Shown here piece by piece: positions 17,272-24,993 of a DNA stretch of 64,000 nt (position 1 is its first letter; each line of letters begins with the position of its first letter). The notes beneath the pieces are model-generated. The model made no database searches and was not told where the DNA came from. It saw only the letters and a list, made by a program, of their open reading frames with translations. The stretch spans positions 2,484,001-2,548,000 of the forward strand of contig NC_009656.1 in the NCBI RefSeq assembly GCF_000017205.1, in the 5' to 3' direction. Source of the stretch: Pseudomonas paraeruginosa PA7 (GTDB taxonomy: Bacteria; Pseudomonadota; Gammaproteobacteria; Pseudomonadales; Pseudomonadaceae). Both the position numbers and the translations under genes were made by a program.

Positions 17272-17309
17272 TTTCAATAAATCTGAAAGCTGTTGACTTT
17301 TTCTGTCAA
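17272..17309. promoter_or_regulatory. Two tandem LysR-type binding sites
   Basis: TTTCA-N7-TGAAA at 17272-17288 and TTGAC-N7-GTCAA at 17293-17309 are both 17-bp dyads. Their centres (17280 and 17301) are 21 bp apart, two turns of the helix, as expected for the recognition and activation sites of a LysR tetramer. They lie between the regulator start (17260) and the efflux gene start (17365). Confidence 0.7.
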
Positions 17310-17364
17310 GAAAACAGATCCAACCTTGCGCTCCCATACCGCCGTGACCGCAAGAGAGGACGAT

Positions 17365-17808
17365 GTGCAGGGCATCAAGCGCAAACTGGTCTACGTGACC
17401 GCCTACGAACTGATCGGGATGAGCATCTCCACCCTGGGGCTGGCCTTGCTCGCCGGGTCGACGCCGACCACCACCGGCCCGCTGGCGGTGGTGATCACCA
17501 CCGTCGCGGTGACCTGGAACTTCATCTACAACTGCCTGTTCGAGTTCTGGGAGAAGCGCCAGGCCGTACGTGGCCGCAGCGTCGCCCGGCGGGTGGCGCA
17601 CGCGGTCGGCTTCCAGCTGACCCTAGTGGTTTACCTGATACCGCTGATCGCCTGGTGGATGGGCATTTCCCTGCTGCAGGCGTTCTGGCTGGACCTCGCG
17701 CTGATCATCCTGATCCCGTGCTACACCTTCCTCTTCAACTGGGCGTTCGACCGCCTGTTCGGCCTGCCGGCGTCCGCCTTGCCGGCCGGCGGGACGGCAG
17801 CGGTCTGA
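17365..17808 (+). CDS. PACE-family multidrug efflux protein
   Basis: This 147-residue protein has four hydrophobic helices built from two tandem BTP units, the hallmark of proteobacterial antimicrobial compound efflux (PACE) pumps. The first unit carries the conserved membrane Glu in TAYELIG (residue 15) and the WNFIYNCLFEFWEK motif; the second has RVAHAVGF and YTFLFNWAFD. Known members export chlorhexidine, acriflavine or short diamines with the proton gradient. The GTG at 17365, with AGAGAGGA upstream, is the likely start. It is divergent from its probable LysR regulator. Confidence 0.85.
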   Translation: MQGIKRKLVYVTAYELIGMSISTLGLALLAGSTPTTTGPLAVVITTVAVTWNFIYNCLFEFWEKRQAVRGRSVARRVAHAVGFQLTLVVYLIPLIAWWMGISLLQAFWLDLALIILIPCYTFLFNWAFDRLFGLPASALPAGGTAAV

Positions 17809-17978
17809 GGATTTTCTTTCGCCAGCGCCATTCAGGCTCGCCTTGCCCGGGCGAAATCGCCTACCTTAGACGGACGTGCGCTGTGGTGACGGTTCAGGGA
17901 GGATATGCGACCGCAAGCCATGAAGGACCGGCCCGTCGATGACGGGCAGGGCATTTCGATGAACGGGTTGGGGTCTTT

Positions 17979-18380
17979 ATGCGGAATTTGGGGATGCTAC
18001 TGGCGGCTGTCCTGCTGGCGGGTTGTTCGACATCGACACCCTCGCTCGACGAGACGGACCAGGTGCCGAAGGAACGTCTGTACAACTACCAGTTCCGCGA
18101 CGACGGCGACGCTTTCCTGGTGGTGTCCCGCGACCGCGAGTTCCTCGGCAGTGTCTGCAATACCCGGTTGATCATCGACAGCCGCCTGGCCGCCGAGATC
18201 CAGGCCGGCGAAAGCGCGCGCTTCCGCCTGCCGGCGGGCCTGCGCGTGGTGTCGGTGCAGGGCGACGGGATCTGCCGTGGCGATGCGCCCCGGCAGGTGG
18301 TGCATGTGCAGGATGGGCAGACCACGCACTACCGGATCACCGTGGACTCCGGCCTGAACATCGGCCTGGTGCCGGGCTGA
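17979..18380 (+). CDS. Lipoprotein (133 aa)
   Basis: The signal peptide ends at the lipobox LLAGC (about residue 16). The mature domain is mostly beta-strand with two Cys residues and resembles small lipoproteins of the DUF2846/3-lipoprotein kind, though I cannot fix a family. A strong GGGAGG site with an ATG at 17905 lies upstream in another frame, so a translated leader is possible. A good terminator follows at 18394. Confidence 0.75.
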   Translation: MRNLGMLLAAVLLAGCSTSTPSLDETDQVPKERLYNYQFRDDGDAFLVVSRDREFLGSVCNTRLIIDSRLAAEIQAGESARFRLPAGLRVVSVQGDGICRGDAPRQVVHVQDGQTTHYRITVDSGLNIGLVPG

Positions 18381-18393
18381 GGCCGGCGCAACG

Positions 18394-18420
18394 AAAAAAG
18401 CCGCCCGCGGGCGGCTTTTT
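18394..18420. terminator. Bidirectional terminator
   Basis: The GCCGCCCG/CGGGCGGC stem is flanked by A6 on one side and T5 on the other, between the converging lipoprotein and ecotin genes. Confidence 0.88.
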
Positions 18421-18434
18421 CATGGGCGGCCGGA

Positions 18435-18905
18435 TTATTCGCTGAGTGCCTTCTCGACTTTCTCGGACGCAGACCAGATCCGGTAGCGGACCTCCACGTC
18501 CTTCGGCGCGTAGATCACGATCGGCAGCTTGCTGTTGTAGCGCAGCAGGAAGCCCTCGCCGACCACCGGGACGAAGCGCTGTTCCTTCTTCTGTCCCGGG
18601 CAGGCCATCAGCGTGCTCATCGGCCCGCTGACCTTGTCCAGGCGGTAGTAGGAGTAGCCCCAGCCTTCCAGGGTATGTTCTTCCAGCTCGCCGTCCAGGC
18701 GCTGCTGGTTGCAGTCGGCCTCGAGGGTCTTGCCGGCGATGATCTCGACCTTGAACGCGTCTTCCGCGTCCTGCTTCGGCAGATGGATGACCTGGCGGGT
18801 GAAGCCGGCGTCGGCTTTCGGGTAGGGAACCTTTTCATCCAGTTTGGCGGCCAGGGCGGTGCTGGAAAGAGCGGCAACGCCGGCGGCGATCAGTAGTGCT
18901 TTCAT
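18435..18905 (-). CDS. eco: Ecotin, periplasmic serine-protease inhibitor
   Basis: This 156-residue protein has a signal peptide ending STALA (about residue 19). The reactive loop STLMACPGQ is present with Met as the P1 residue, as in E. coli ecotin, followed by the paired Cys residues. Ecotin forms a dimer that inhibits trypsin-, chymotrypsin- and elastase-like proteases, protecting cells from host neutrophil elastase. It corresponds to PA2755 as I recall. A minus-strand terminator-like hairpin lies about 140 bases upstream. Confidence 0.93.
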   Translation of the reverse strand: MKALLIAAGVAALSSTALAAKLDEKVPYPKADAGFTRQVIHLPKQDAEDAFKVEIIAGKTLEADCNQQRLDGELEEHTLEGWGYSYYRLDKVSGPMSTLMACPGQKKEQRFVPVVGEGFLLRYNSKLPIVIYAPKDVEVRYRIWSASEKVEKALSE

Positions 18906-19040
18906 GTCCTTGAGGTTCTCCTTGCAGGTAACGCGAGCAGGGTAAGACAGCGGGACACGGGTGAAAAGTTCAGTGCGGAACGTAACCGGATGTTCCATGT
19001 CCTGGGTCAGCGGGATGGCGGGCTTGGCCGGCGTGCGGGC

Positions 19041-19079
19041 AAAAAAAAGACCATCTGCGGGGGGAGGGGCGATGGTCTT
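19041..19079 (-). terminator. Minus-strand terminator-like hairpin with C-rich loop
   Basis: AAGACCATC (19047-19055) pairs with GATGGTCTT (19071-19079). The plus-strand loop contains GCGGGGGGAGGGG, and A8 at the left gives a U-run on the minus strand. It could end the DUF2789 transcript or act in the ecotin leader. Confidence 0.6.
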
Positions 19080-19230
19080 CAAAGGAGCGTCGGGGACTTG
19101 GGGTTCTCCGACGCCGCTACGATCTCATGACGTCCCGGCGGGGGAAAATGCTTTGGGCTGATAGTGGCTATCGATGCCGATGACTTGTAATTCCCTGCCG
19201 ATTCGTAGCAAGTCCCGCGAGATAGAGCAC

Positions 19231-19461
19231 TCAGCGGCTCAATTGCAGGGCCAGTTCGTCGACCTGCTCGGCCCAGTCGGAATCCTCCGCCAAGGCCTCG
19301 CGGAGGAAGCTGGCCTGGGCCGGGTTCCAGAACGGTGCGTCGGGCAGCGCGGTGCCTTGCTCGAGGTGATGCCCGGCGAGAAAGGCGAGGATCTCTTCCC
19401 GGCCCGCCGGCAGCCCCAACTGGCGGAACAGGTTGGAAAAGGTGTGCGGGCTGGTGTCCAT
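19231..19461 (-). CDS. DUF2789 family protein
   Basis: This 76-residue protein starts MDTSPHTFSNLFRQLGLP and continues with the aspartate- and tryptophan-bearing helices (PFWNPAQASFLREAL, SDWAEQVDELA) that I associate with DUF2789, a small all-helical family of unknown function. It stands alone, 150 bases from a terminator-like hairpin. Confidence 0.8.
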   Translation of the reverse strand: MDTSPHTFSNLFRQLGLPAGREEILAFLAGHHLEQGTALPDAPFWNPAQASFLREALAEDSDWAEQVDELALQLSR

Positions 19462-19602
19462 GGGAAGGTTCTCCGGAGTCGATGTTTCCACCCACTATAG
19501 CCCCCGGCGACGCTGTGGCCGTGGGCGGTTCCGGGGTGGGTAATTTTGTCGCAGATGAAACAGTCTGTTGTGCGCAGCGCGCTTCATGGCGGCGGGGGGC
19601 GT

Positions 19603-19630
19603 GATTATCCTTAGCATGCTAATGATAATC
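19603..19630. promoter_or_regulatory. Fur-box-like palindrome
   Basis: This 28-bp near-perfect palindrome runs from GATTATC (19603-19609) to GATAATC (19624-19630) around the core TTAGCATGCTAA, with one mismatched pair. The segment GCTAATGATAATC (19618-19630) matches 12 of 13 positions of the first part of the Fur consensus. It lies directly before the ribosome site (19631-19634) of the gene at 19642. Confidence 0.65.
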
Positions 19631-19641
19631 GGAGTCAGCCT

Positions 19642-19839
19642 ATGTCCAGAATCGAAGTCGCCGTGCTGGTGGGTACGTCCGTTCCCGAATCGCTTCGCAG
19701 CAAGGGATTGCTGGCCTGTTGGATCCTGTTGGTCGATGGCGCCATGTGGGCCGGACCGTTCGCCAGCCGGGACGAGGCGGAAGCCCTGAAGGGCACCTGG
19801 GAACTGAGCTGGCCGCTGGAGGCGGCGATCTCCGCCTGA
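19642..19839 (+). CDS. Small protein, probably iron-regulated (65 aa)
   Basis: This 65-residue soluble protein has no family I know. Its layout looks like a small alpha/beta unit, with one hydrophobic strand (LLACWILLVDGAMWAG). GGAG precedes the ATG and directly abuts a Fur-like palindrome, so iron control is likely. The sequence gives no hint of a metal site. A terminator follows at 19860. Confidence 0.7.
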   Translation: MSRIEVAVLVGTSVPESLRSKGLLACWILLVDGAMWAGPFASRDEAEALKGTWELSWPLEAAISA

Positions 19840-19859
19840 GAAGCTTCCCCTGCCTTGTC

Positions 19860-19886
19860 GGAAAGCCCGCCGAGCGCGGGCTTTCC
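19860..19886 (+). terminator. Hairpin terminator
   Basis: GGAAAGCCCGC (19860-19870) pairs with GCGGGCTTTCC (19876-19886). The T-tract is short and partly within the stem. Confidence 0.6.
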
Positions 19887-19903
19887 GTTGTCTGCGGGGA
19901 CGC

Positions 19904-20233
19904 CTAGCGGCGGCCCACCAGCAGACCGAGCAGGAAGCCCGCGCCGGCCGAGACGGCGATGGTCTGCCACGGATGATCCTCGACGTATTCCTCGGTCGCC
20001 TCGGCGGCCGCCTGGCTGCGGCGCAACACGTCGCGGCGGGCACGCTCCATGGCGTCGCGGCCGCGATGCAGCACGGAACTGATCTGCTCGCGCAGGTTCG
20101 CACCCTCCTTGCCGGCCAGGCTGCCGTTGCCGCTCATCAACTGGTCGACCTCGGCGATCAGGTCCTGCAGTTCGGCCATCGCCTGGTCCTGGATGGCCTG
20201 CTTGGCGCGGGCGGAACGGGTTTTCAGGGTCAT
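19904..20233 (-). CDS. DUF883 (ElaB/YqjD-like) membrane-anchored protein
   Basis: This 109-residue protein has a long amphipathic helix (about 1-85) and ends with a Gly-rich hydrophobic helix and the GRR tail, as in ElaB and YqjD, which bind ribosomes at the inner membrane in stationary phase. The conserved DHPWQTIAV motif lies before the membrane segment. Ribosome binding here is inference from the family. Confidence 0.85.
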   Translation of the reverse strand: MTLKTRSARAKQAIQDQAMAELQDLIAEVDQLMSGNGSLAGKEGANLREQISSVLHRGRDAMERARRDVLRRSQAAAEATEEYVEDHPWQTIAVSAGAGFLLGLLVGRR

Positions 20234-20329
20234 GTAGGTCTCCTTGGCGAAGATGGGTACCCAGGTATTGAGTCGCCCGCTTCGCTGAAAGTTGCACGGC
20301 ATCGACGGCGCCGCGCACCGGTTGCTTCT

Positions 20330-20704
20330 TCAGGCCGCCCCGGCAGCGCCGAGCAGGTGGCGGTCGAGATCGATCGCCTCGCCAGCCTTGAGTTTCAGAC
20401 GCCGACGCAGGTCGTCGAACATCGCGTCGTACTCGCGCCGCTGGCGCACGATCGGCCCTTGCCGCAAGCGCAGGCCGTGGCGCCGGGCCACGCGGCTGGC
20501 GCGGCTGGCGAAATGCACGGCGGCGTCGCGCGGCAGTTCGAAGCTGTCGCGGAACGGCTGGCCGTCGATCCGCCCCTCCATGTCGAAGTGCACCGCTACC
20601 GGGCGCGCGTCGGCCTCGAGGATCCGGTAGCGCAGATGGATATCGAACGCCTGGCGGTCGACTTCGCTGGCCGAGGCGAGATGCAGATGGCCGGGAACGA
20701 ACAT
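20330..20704 (-). CDS. DUF5064-like protein (124 aa)
   Basis: The protein starts MFVPGHLHLASASEVDRQAF and contains beta-strand-rich sequence with HFDMEGRIDG, then a basic helical C-terminal part. This resembles Pseudomonas DUF5064 proteins of unknown function. AAAGGAGG precedes the ATG. It lies about 100 bases downstream of the DUF883 gene on the same strand direction but upstream in transcription order, so cotranscription into the DUF883 gene is possible. Confidence 0.75.
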   Translation of the reverse strand: MFVPGHLHLASASEVDRQAFDIHLRYRILEADARPVAVHFDMEGRIDGQPFRDSFELPRDAAVHFASRASRVARRHGLRLRQGPIVRQRREYDAMFDDLRRRLKLKAGEAIDLDRHLLGAAGAA

Positions 20705-20836
20705 GGCCTGCCTCCTTTGCGGATGAGCGGGAAATACCCTTGCCTGCCAGGGTATGCTTCGCCCGCCGCGGGACGGCTGTCCCAGGTCAGTGTTTTTCCA
20801 GGCAGGAGCGGACGCGATGGTCGCGGGAGCGTTTGG

Positions 20837-21280
20837 GTGTTGAGCGACGGCTGGGCTTGCGCCGGGCTGTTCCTTTCCGCGTTCGGCTCGGCGACCCTGT
20901 TGCCGCTGCAGTCGGAAACGGTGCTGGCCGCGCTGCTCCTGCGCGGCGGCCAGCCGGTGGCGTTGCTGCTGGTCCTGGCGATCGTCGGCAACGTGCTCGG
21001 CTCCTGGGTCAACTGGTGGCTCGGCCGCTATCTCGAACACTTTCGCGGGCGCCGCTGGTTCCCGGTCGGCGAAGCGCAACTGCTCAGGGCGCAGCGACAC
21101 TATCACCGCTACGGGCGCTGGACCTTGCTGCTGAGCTGGGTGCCGGTCATCGGCGACCCGCTGACCCTGGTGGCTGGCATCATGCGCGAGCCGTGCTGGA
21201 GCTTCCTGGCGATCGTCGGCCTGGCCAAGACCCTGCGCTACCTGGCCCTGGCCGCGCTGGTGCTGGGCTGGGCCGGCTGA
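20837..21280 (+). CDS. YqaA/DedA-like membrane protein
   Basis: This 147-residue protein has four hydrophobic helices. The family elements are GSATLLPLQSETVLAALL near the N terminus, GNVLGSWVNWWLGRY, and the basic loop HYHRYGRWTLLLSWVPVIGDPLT typical of the SNARE-associated/DedA fold. DedA proteins are linked to lipid flipping and membrane homeostasis; this short branch is uncharacterised. Start chosen: GTG with GGGAG seven bases upstream. A long in-frame upstream extension has no support. Confidence 0.85.
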   Translation: MLSDGWACAGLFLSAFGSATLLPLQSETVLAALLLRGGQPVALLLVLAIVGNVLGSWVNWWLGRYLEHFRGRRWFPVGEAQLLRAQRHYHRYGRWTLLLSWVPVIGDPLTLVAGIMREPCWSFLAIVGLAKTLRYLALAALVLGWAG

Positions 21281-21428
21281 GCGCTTCGTCGGCGAGGGCA
21301 GAACTATTTTTCGCGGGGCAATGTCCATTGCTGCGAGGCGTAACTGCCGCCTCACCGCCCCCGGGGCCTTTAGTTGCCGCTGTGGTCCCGGGGGCTTTCC
21401 CTATCGGTCGAACGCTGCGAGGTGTGGA

Positions 21429-21746
21429 ATGAGGCGAGTCGCCGCCGGATTGCTGGCCTGTGCGTTGCTCGGCGCGACGCCGGCCGGAGCCTCCACTGCC
21501 GAGGCCTGGCAGGCGCACGACGCCGCGGTGCTCGCCGCCTGCCTGAAGGCCAGCGGCTTGCGCCAGGCACGCCCGGTGGGGCAGGTGCTGCCCTTCGACG
21601 ATGAGGTGGGCTACTCGGCGCTGCTCCTGCAGGGCCGCTATCCGCAACCGCACATGCAAGGCCGCCAGGGCCGCGAGTTGTGTCTCTATCGGCGCGCCAC
21701 CGGCAAGGCCAGCGTCAGCGAGGCCGACGTCTTGCTCAAGCCTTGA
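21429..21746 (+). CDS. Secreted or periplasmic hypothetical protein (105 aa)
   Basis: The signal peptide ends at AGA (about residue 21). The mature part has two Cys residues (near 37 and 84) and the motif LCLYRRATGKASVSEAD near the end. No family is recognised. The 3' end overlaps the converging YihY gene by 11 bases. Confidence 0.72.
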   Translation: MRRVAAGLLACALLGATPAGASTAEAWQAHDAAVLAACLKASGLRQARPVGQVLPFDDEVGYSALLLQGRYPQPHMQGRQGRELCLYRRATGKASVSEADVLLKP

Positions 21747-22635
21747 GTTCGGGGTCGTCGTTGTCCGGCAGCTCGCGCTCGCCAGGGTCCTTGCCATCCT
21801 TCGAATGGTGCTCGATCACCGCGTTCAGTTCGGCGCCGAACAGCACCACCGCCGCCGACAGGTAGAAGTACAGCAGCAAGATGATGATCGCGCCGATGCT
21901 GCCGTACATGGCGTTGTAGTTGGCGAAGTTCTTCACGTAGAAGCCGTAGGCGAGGGACGCGCCGATCCAGGCGATCACCGAGAGCACCGAGCCGGGGGTG
22001 ATGAAGCGGAAGCGCTGCTCGACGTCCGGCACCAGGTAGTAGAACAGCGCCACCGCCAGCATCAGCAGGAACACCGCCAGCGGCCAGCGCAACCAGGTCC
22101 AGAGGGTCACCAGGTACTGCTCCAGGCCGACCAGGCTGGCGATCCAGGCGATCACCTGCGGCCCGGTGACCATCAACCCGGCCGCCACCAGCAGTAACAG
22201 GGCTATACCGAGGGTGTAGAGGATCGACAGCGAGAAGCGCTTCCACACCGGACGGCTCTCCTTCACGTCATAGGCGGCGTTGAGCGCGATCATCATCGAG
22301 CGGATGCCCGCCGAGGAGGTCCACAGGGCCACCGCGATACCGATCGACAGCAGGCCGCCTTTCTGCTGCTGTAGCTGGTCGATCACCGGGTTGACCTGGT
22401 CCATCGCCTCCGGCGGCAGCAGCAGCGCCGCCTGCTCGCGCAGCCAGGCGAAGAACTCGGGCAGGTGCAGGTAGCCGACCAGGGTGATCAGCACCAGCAG
22501 GAACGGGAACAGCGAGAACAGCATCTGGTAGGCGAGGGCCGAGGCGTAGGTCGGCATGTCGTCCTCGAGGAACTCGTTCACGGTGCGCTTGACCAGGCCG
22601 AACAGGCCGATTTCCCGATACGCCGTGCGGAACAT
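21736..22635 (-). CDS. YihY/BrkB-family membrane protein
   Basis: This 299-residue protein has about six hydrophobic helices and the family signature around DMPTYASALAYQMLFSLFPFLL near residue 26. The family was once called RNase BN, but the nuclease is a different protein; YihY members are membrane proteins of unsettled function. The C-terminal cytoplasmic tail is acidic. It converges with and slightly overlaps the secreted protein gene. Confidence 0.88.
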   Translation of the reverse strand: MFRTAYREIGLFGLVKRTVNEFLEDDMPTYASALAYQMLFSLFPFLLVLITLVGYLHLPEFFAWLREQAALLLPPEAMDQVNPVIDQLQQQKGGLLSIGIAVALWTSSAGIRSMMIALNAAYDVKESRPVWKRFSLSILYTLGIALLLLVAAGLMVTGPQVIAWIASLVGLEQYLVTLWTWLRWPLAVFLLMLAVALFYYLVPDVEQRFRFITPGSVLSVIAWIGASLAYGFYVKNFANYNAMYGSIGAIIILLLYFYLSAAVVLFGAELNAVIEHHSKDGKDPGERELPDNDDPELKA

Positions 22636-22857
22636 TCGATCTCCTTGCCGTCTGCTTGCCGGCGGCGGGTCGAGCCTCGAGGTCGCGCGCCGCCAGCGGT
22701 TTTCCATTGGGTGAAATTCCCCGCGTCCTTTCTGGGACGCCGTAGGGGACGGATTGGTTCGTCGCCACCGTCATCATTCGGTCGCATCCGCCAGCCAGAC
22801 TGCGGCTGCCCGCCGCGCGGCGGGCTGCCGACCAACGTCTCAGAAACGGAGCGCACC

Positions 22858-23091
22858 ATGTCTGTCGACCTGAAGAAAATCGCCGCTGCCTTTCCCGAGT
22901 TCCAGTTGTCCAGCAAGAGCCGCCACGACGGTGCGCAGTTGCTGCAGTTGCAGGCCGCCGACGGCCGCTACGTCGCCCGAACCATCCCTTCGCCGCAGCT
23001 CAGCGCGCCGCCGGAAACCGAATGGCTGATCCGCAGCATCCGCCGCGAATTGGCCGTGCCGGGCATGGAAATGGCGACGGCGTCGCGCTGA
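22858..23091 (+). CDS. DUF3509-like protein (77 aa)
   Basis: This small soluble protein reads MSVDLKKIAAAFPEFQLSSK, followed by strands and a helix LIRSIRRELA. It is similar in layout to the protein at 26260, and both fit the Pseudomonas family DUF3509 (function unknown). It stands alone after a long spacer. Confidence 0.72.
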   Translation: MSVDLKKIAAAFPEFQLSSKSRHDGAQLLQLQAADGRYVARTIPSPQLSAPPETEWLIRSIRRELAVPGMEMATASR

Positions 23092-23157
23092 GGTTTTTCG
23101 CCGGCGCCGCCCATGGTGCGATAATCCCGTCTTTCGATACAGGCTGACGGGAAGGCA

Positions 23158-23388
23158 ATGAAGCGCGAGAAGGTTCGGGACAGGCAGGCGGCCGGCAAGA
23201 TCACGGCGACCCACATCATCGCCAATCCGACGTTGGCGAGGGAGTGGATCGTATTCTTCAAGAAGGATGGCGGGCGCAGCTACTTCCTGGTCGACGAGAA
23301 CGACGAAGTGACGTCGTTCCGCCGGCTGGACGATGCGGTCAAGGAACTGCGCGGGCTGGGCATCAAGTTCGCCGAGATCCATCTCTAG
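23158..23388 (+). CDS. Conserved hypothetical protein (76 aa)
   Basis: This basic small protein has a beta-alpha layout: FFKKDGGRSYFLVDENDEV forms a strand pair and DAVKELRGLGIKF a helix. It resembles proteins once labelled plasmid replication/partition-related, but I see no DNA-binding signature. Its 3' end overlaps the converging nuclease-like gene by 26 bases. Confidence 0.72.
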   Translation: MKREKVRDRQAAGKITATHIIANPTLAREWIVFFKKDGGRSYFLVDENDEVTSFRRLDDAVKELRGLGIKFAEIHL

Positions 23389-23884
23389 GCGCATGGTCGC
23401 GCGGGCCCCACTGGCCAGCCTTGCGCGCCCGCGCTTCTTCCTCGGCGAACTGGTACTGGCCGCGCGCCTCGGGCGTCTGGCCGCTGTCCGGCGCGTCGCG
23501 CCAACTGGCCAGGCCAATGGTCAGCAGGGCCAGCCCGGCATCCAGGGTATGCCCGCAGGCGGGGCAGTCGGCCGGGGTGACCCAGGCCGCGCCGAGGATG
23601 CGGAAGCGCGCGTCGCGGCCTTGCTCGCGGATGGTCGCCGGCTTGCCCAGCAGCATCCCCTCCAGGGCTTGCCGGGCGCGTTGCCGCCACGGTTGCGCGG
23701 CGGGCAGCTCGATGGCGTTGAGGCGAACGCTCAGCGCCTTGTCCGCGCCGGGCGGGCGGCAGCCCAGGCTGGCGTCGTCGTGCACCGCCACCACCGTGCA
23801 GTCGAAGCGGCGTTCCTCGGCGTCGACGGAGAACGCCAGCAGCATGGCGCAGAGCGGCAGCAGGGCGAGGGTACGGAAGATCAT
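23363..23884 (-). CDS. Exported thermonuclease-fold protein, catalytic residues altered
   Basis: This 173-residue protein has a signal peptide (about 1-22) and an SNase-like (TNase) OB-fold layout. Compared with staphylococcal nuclease, the DGDT motif reads DDAS and the DxPE motif reads ELPA, so two or three catalytic acids are missing, while the catalytic Arg (VRLN) remains. It may bind rather than cut nucleic acid. It lies 17 bases downstream of endA on the same strand, so both are probably exported together. Confidence 0.7.
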   Translation of the reverse strand: MIFRTLALLPLCAMLLAFSVDAEERRFDCTVVAVHDDASLGCRPPGADKALSVRLNAIELPAAQPWRQRARQALEGMLLGKPATIREQGRDARFRILGAAWVTPADCPACGHTLDAGLALLTIGLASWRDAPDSGQTPEARGQYQFAEEEARARKAGQWGPRDHAPRDGSRRT

Positions 23885-23901
23885 GGGCTACTCCGGCGGG
23901 G

Positions 23902-24615
23902 TCAGCGTCGACGCGAGGATAGGTTGCTGCAGGTCGCCAGGTCCACCGGCCCGACGTAGGGATTGCCCCAGCCCATCACGCAACCGACCATGTGGTTGCG
24001 CTGGCGCTCCCAGGTCTGCGGCGGGTACTGCTTGTGCCAGGCGTTGTACAACTGGCGGTCCTGCTTCGACAGGCGCAGGCCGTAGCGGTCGCTCATGTAG
24101 AAGTAGGTGCGGGCGATCATCCCGCGGATCTGCGGGCGCGGCATCGCCTTGCGCGCCTTGAAGTCCACCACCATCGGGCAGGCGCCGTACTGCCGGGGCT
24201 TCTGCGGCAGCCAGCCGAAGCCGAAGTTGCTGCGGTCGCCGTTGACCTCGCCGATGCTCGGCACCAGGTTGTGCAGGTCGGCCTCGGCGCGCTGGTAGGT
24301 GCTGTCGTGGCGGGCGCAATTGCTCCTCCCGCCGTTCTGCCAGCAGCGCCGCTGGTGCCCGATCACCCAGGCCGGGACGATGTGCTCCCACTCGATGCGT
24401 CGCGCGCGGTTGGCGTTTTTCCGCGGCTTGTAGCCGCAGCTGGCGAGGTCGACGCGGTTCCCCGAATAGCGGCAGCCGCAGTAGAACTCCACGGATTGCC
24501 GGGCGTAGAGCTTCCAGCCGATCTTCTTCGCTTCGGAGAAGGTGCGCGGGGCGTTGGCCTGGCTGGCGCTGGCGAGGAGGAGGGCGAAAAGGCCTACAAA
24601 CAAACGGGAAAGCAT
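23902..24615 (-). CDS. endA: Extracellular/periplasmic endonuclease I EndA
   Basis: This 237-residue DNase has a signal peptide ending SQANA (about residue 22). It carries the EndA/endonuclease I beta-beta-alpha-metal core: RIEWEHIVPAW (about 72-82) supplies the catalytic His. DLHNLVPSIGEVNGDRSNFGFGW (about 113-135) supplies the Asn/Glu metal site. In P. aeruginosa EndA (PA2749) degrades extracellular DNA and aids biofilm dispersal. It is followed by a thermonuclease-like gene. Confidence 0.9.
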   Translation of the reverse strand: MLSRLFVGLFALLLASASQANAPRTFSEAKKIGWKLYARQSVEFYCGCRYSGNRVDLASCGYKPRKNANRARRIEWEHIVPAWVIGHQRRCWQNGGRSNCARHDSTYQRAEADLHNLVPSIGEVNGDRSNFGFGWLPQKPRQYGACPMVVDFKARKAMPRPQIRGMIARTYFYMSDRYGLRLSKQDRQLYNAWHKQYPPQTWERQRNHMVGCVMGWGNPYVGPVDLATCSNLSSRRR

Positions 24616-24771
24616 GCGGCAACTTCCAAAAAATTCCGCATGTTACTGATTTTGCAGGAGATGCCAATCATGGCCAGTCCATGGCCAGGCATCGATGGCG
24701 TTTGCGCATTGTGCTGCGTTCACGCGACGAATAGTATGCGTTCCATATATGTTCCGTATTCGAGGTGCCGC

Positions 24772-24993
24772 GTGGGCCTGGTGAAGATTTCCGAGCAGTT
24801 GCACGAAGAGGCGCGCATCGCCTGCAAGGCCATGTCGCGTTCGATCAATGCCCAGGCCGAGCACTGGATGCGCGTCGGCATGCTGGTCGAGGCCAATCCC
24901 GGGATGACCTACGCCCAGGTGCTGCGCCAACTGATGGACGAGGCGCGCGAAAGCGACCGTCGCGAGCAGGCCGCGGCGAGGGTCTCGGGATGA
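24772..24993 (+). CDS. ParD-like antitoxin-type DNA-binding protein
   Basis: This 73-residue protein matches the ParD-like family: a short strand (LVKISEQLHEEARIA) followed by helices in a ribbon-helix-helix layout, and QAEHWMRVG, which is typical of that family. The start is unsure (GTG 24772, GTG 24781 or the ATG at 24736). Its stop overlaps the ATG of the methionine aminopeptidase gene (ATGA), so the two are translationally coupled. It probably autoregulates the pair. Confidence 0.78.
   Translation: MGLVKISEQLHEEARIACKAMSRSINAQAEHWMRVGMLVEANPGMTYAQVLRQLMDEARESDRREQAAARVSG

Noticed and set aside
17905..18171. An 88-codon frame with a strong GGGAGG site upstream of the lipoprotein
   Set aside because: Most of it overlaps the lipoprotein in another frame and its sequence looks like a shadow; a short translated leader cannot be excluded.
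19973..20836. A long N-terminal extension of the YqaA-like protein
   Set aside because: It crosses other genes in antisense and has no ribosome site; GTG 20837 has a good one.
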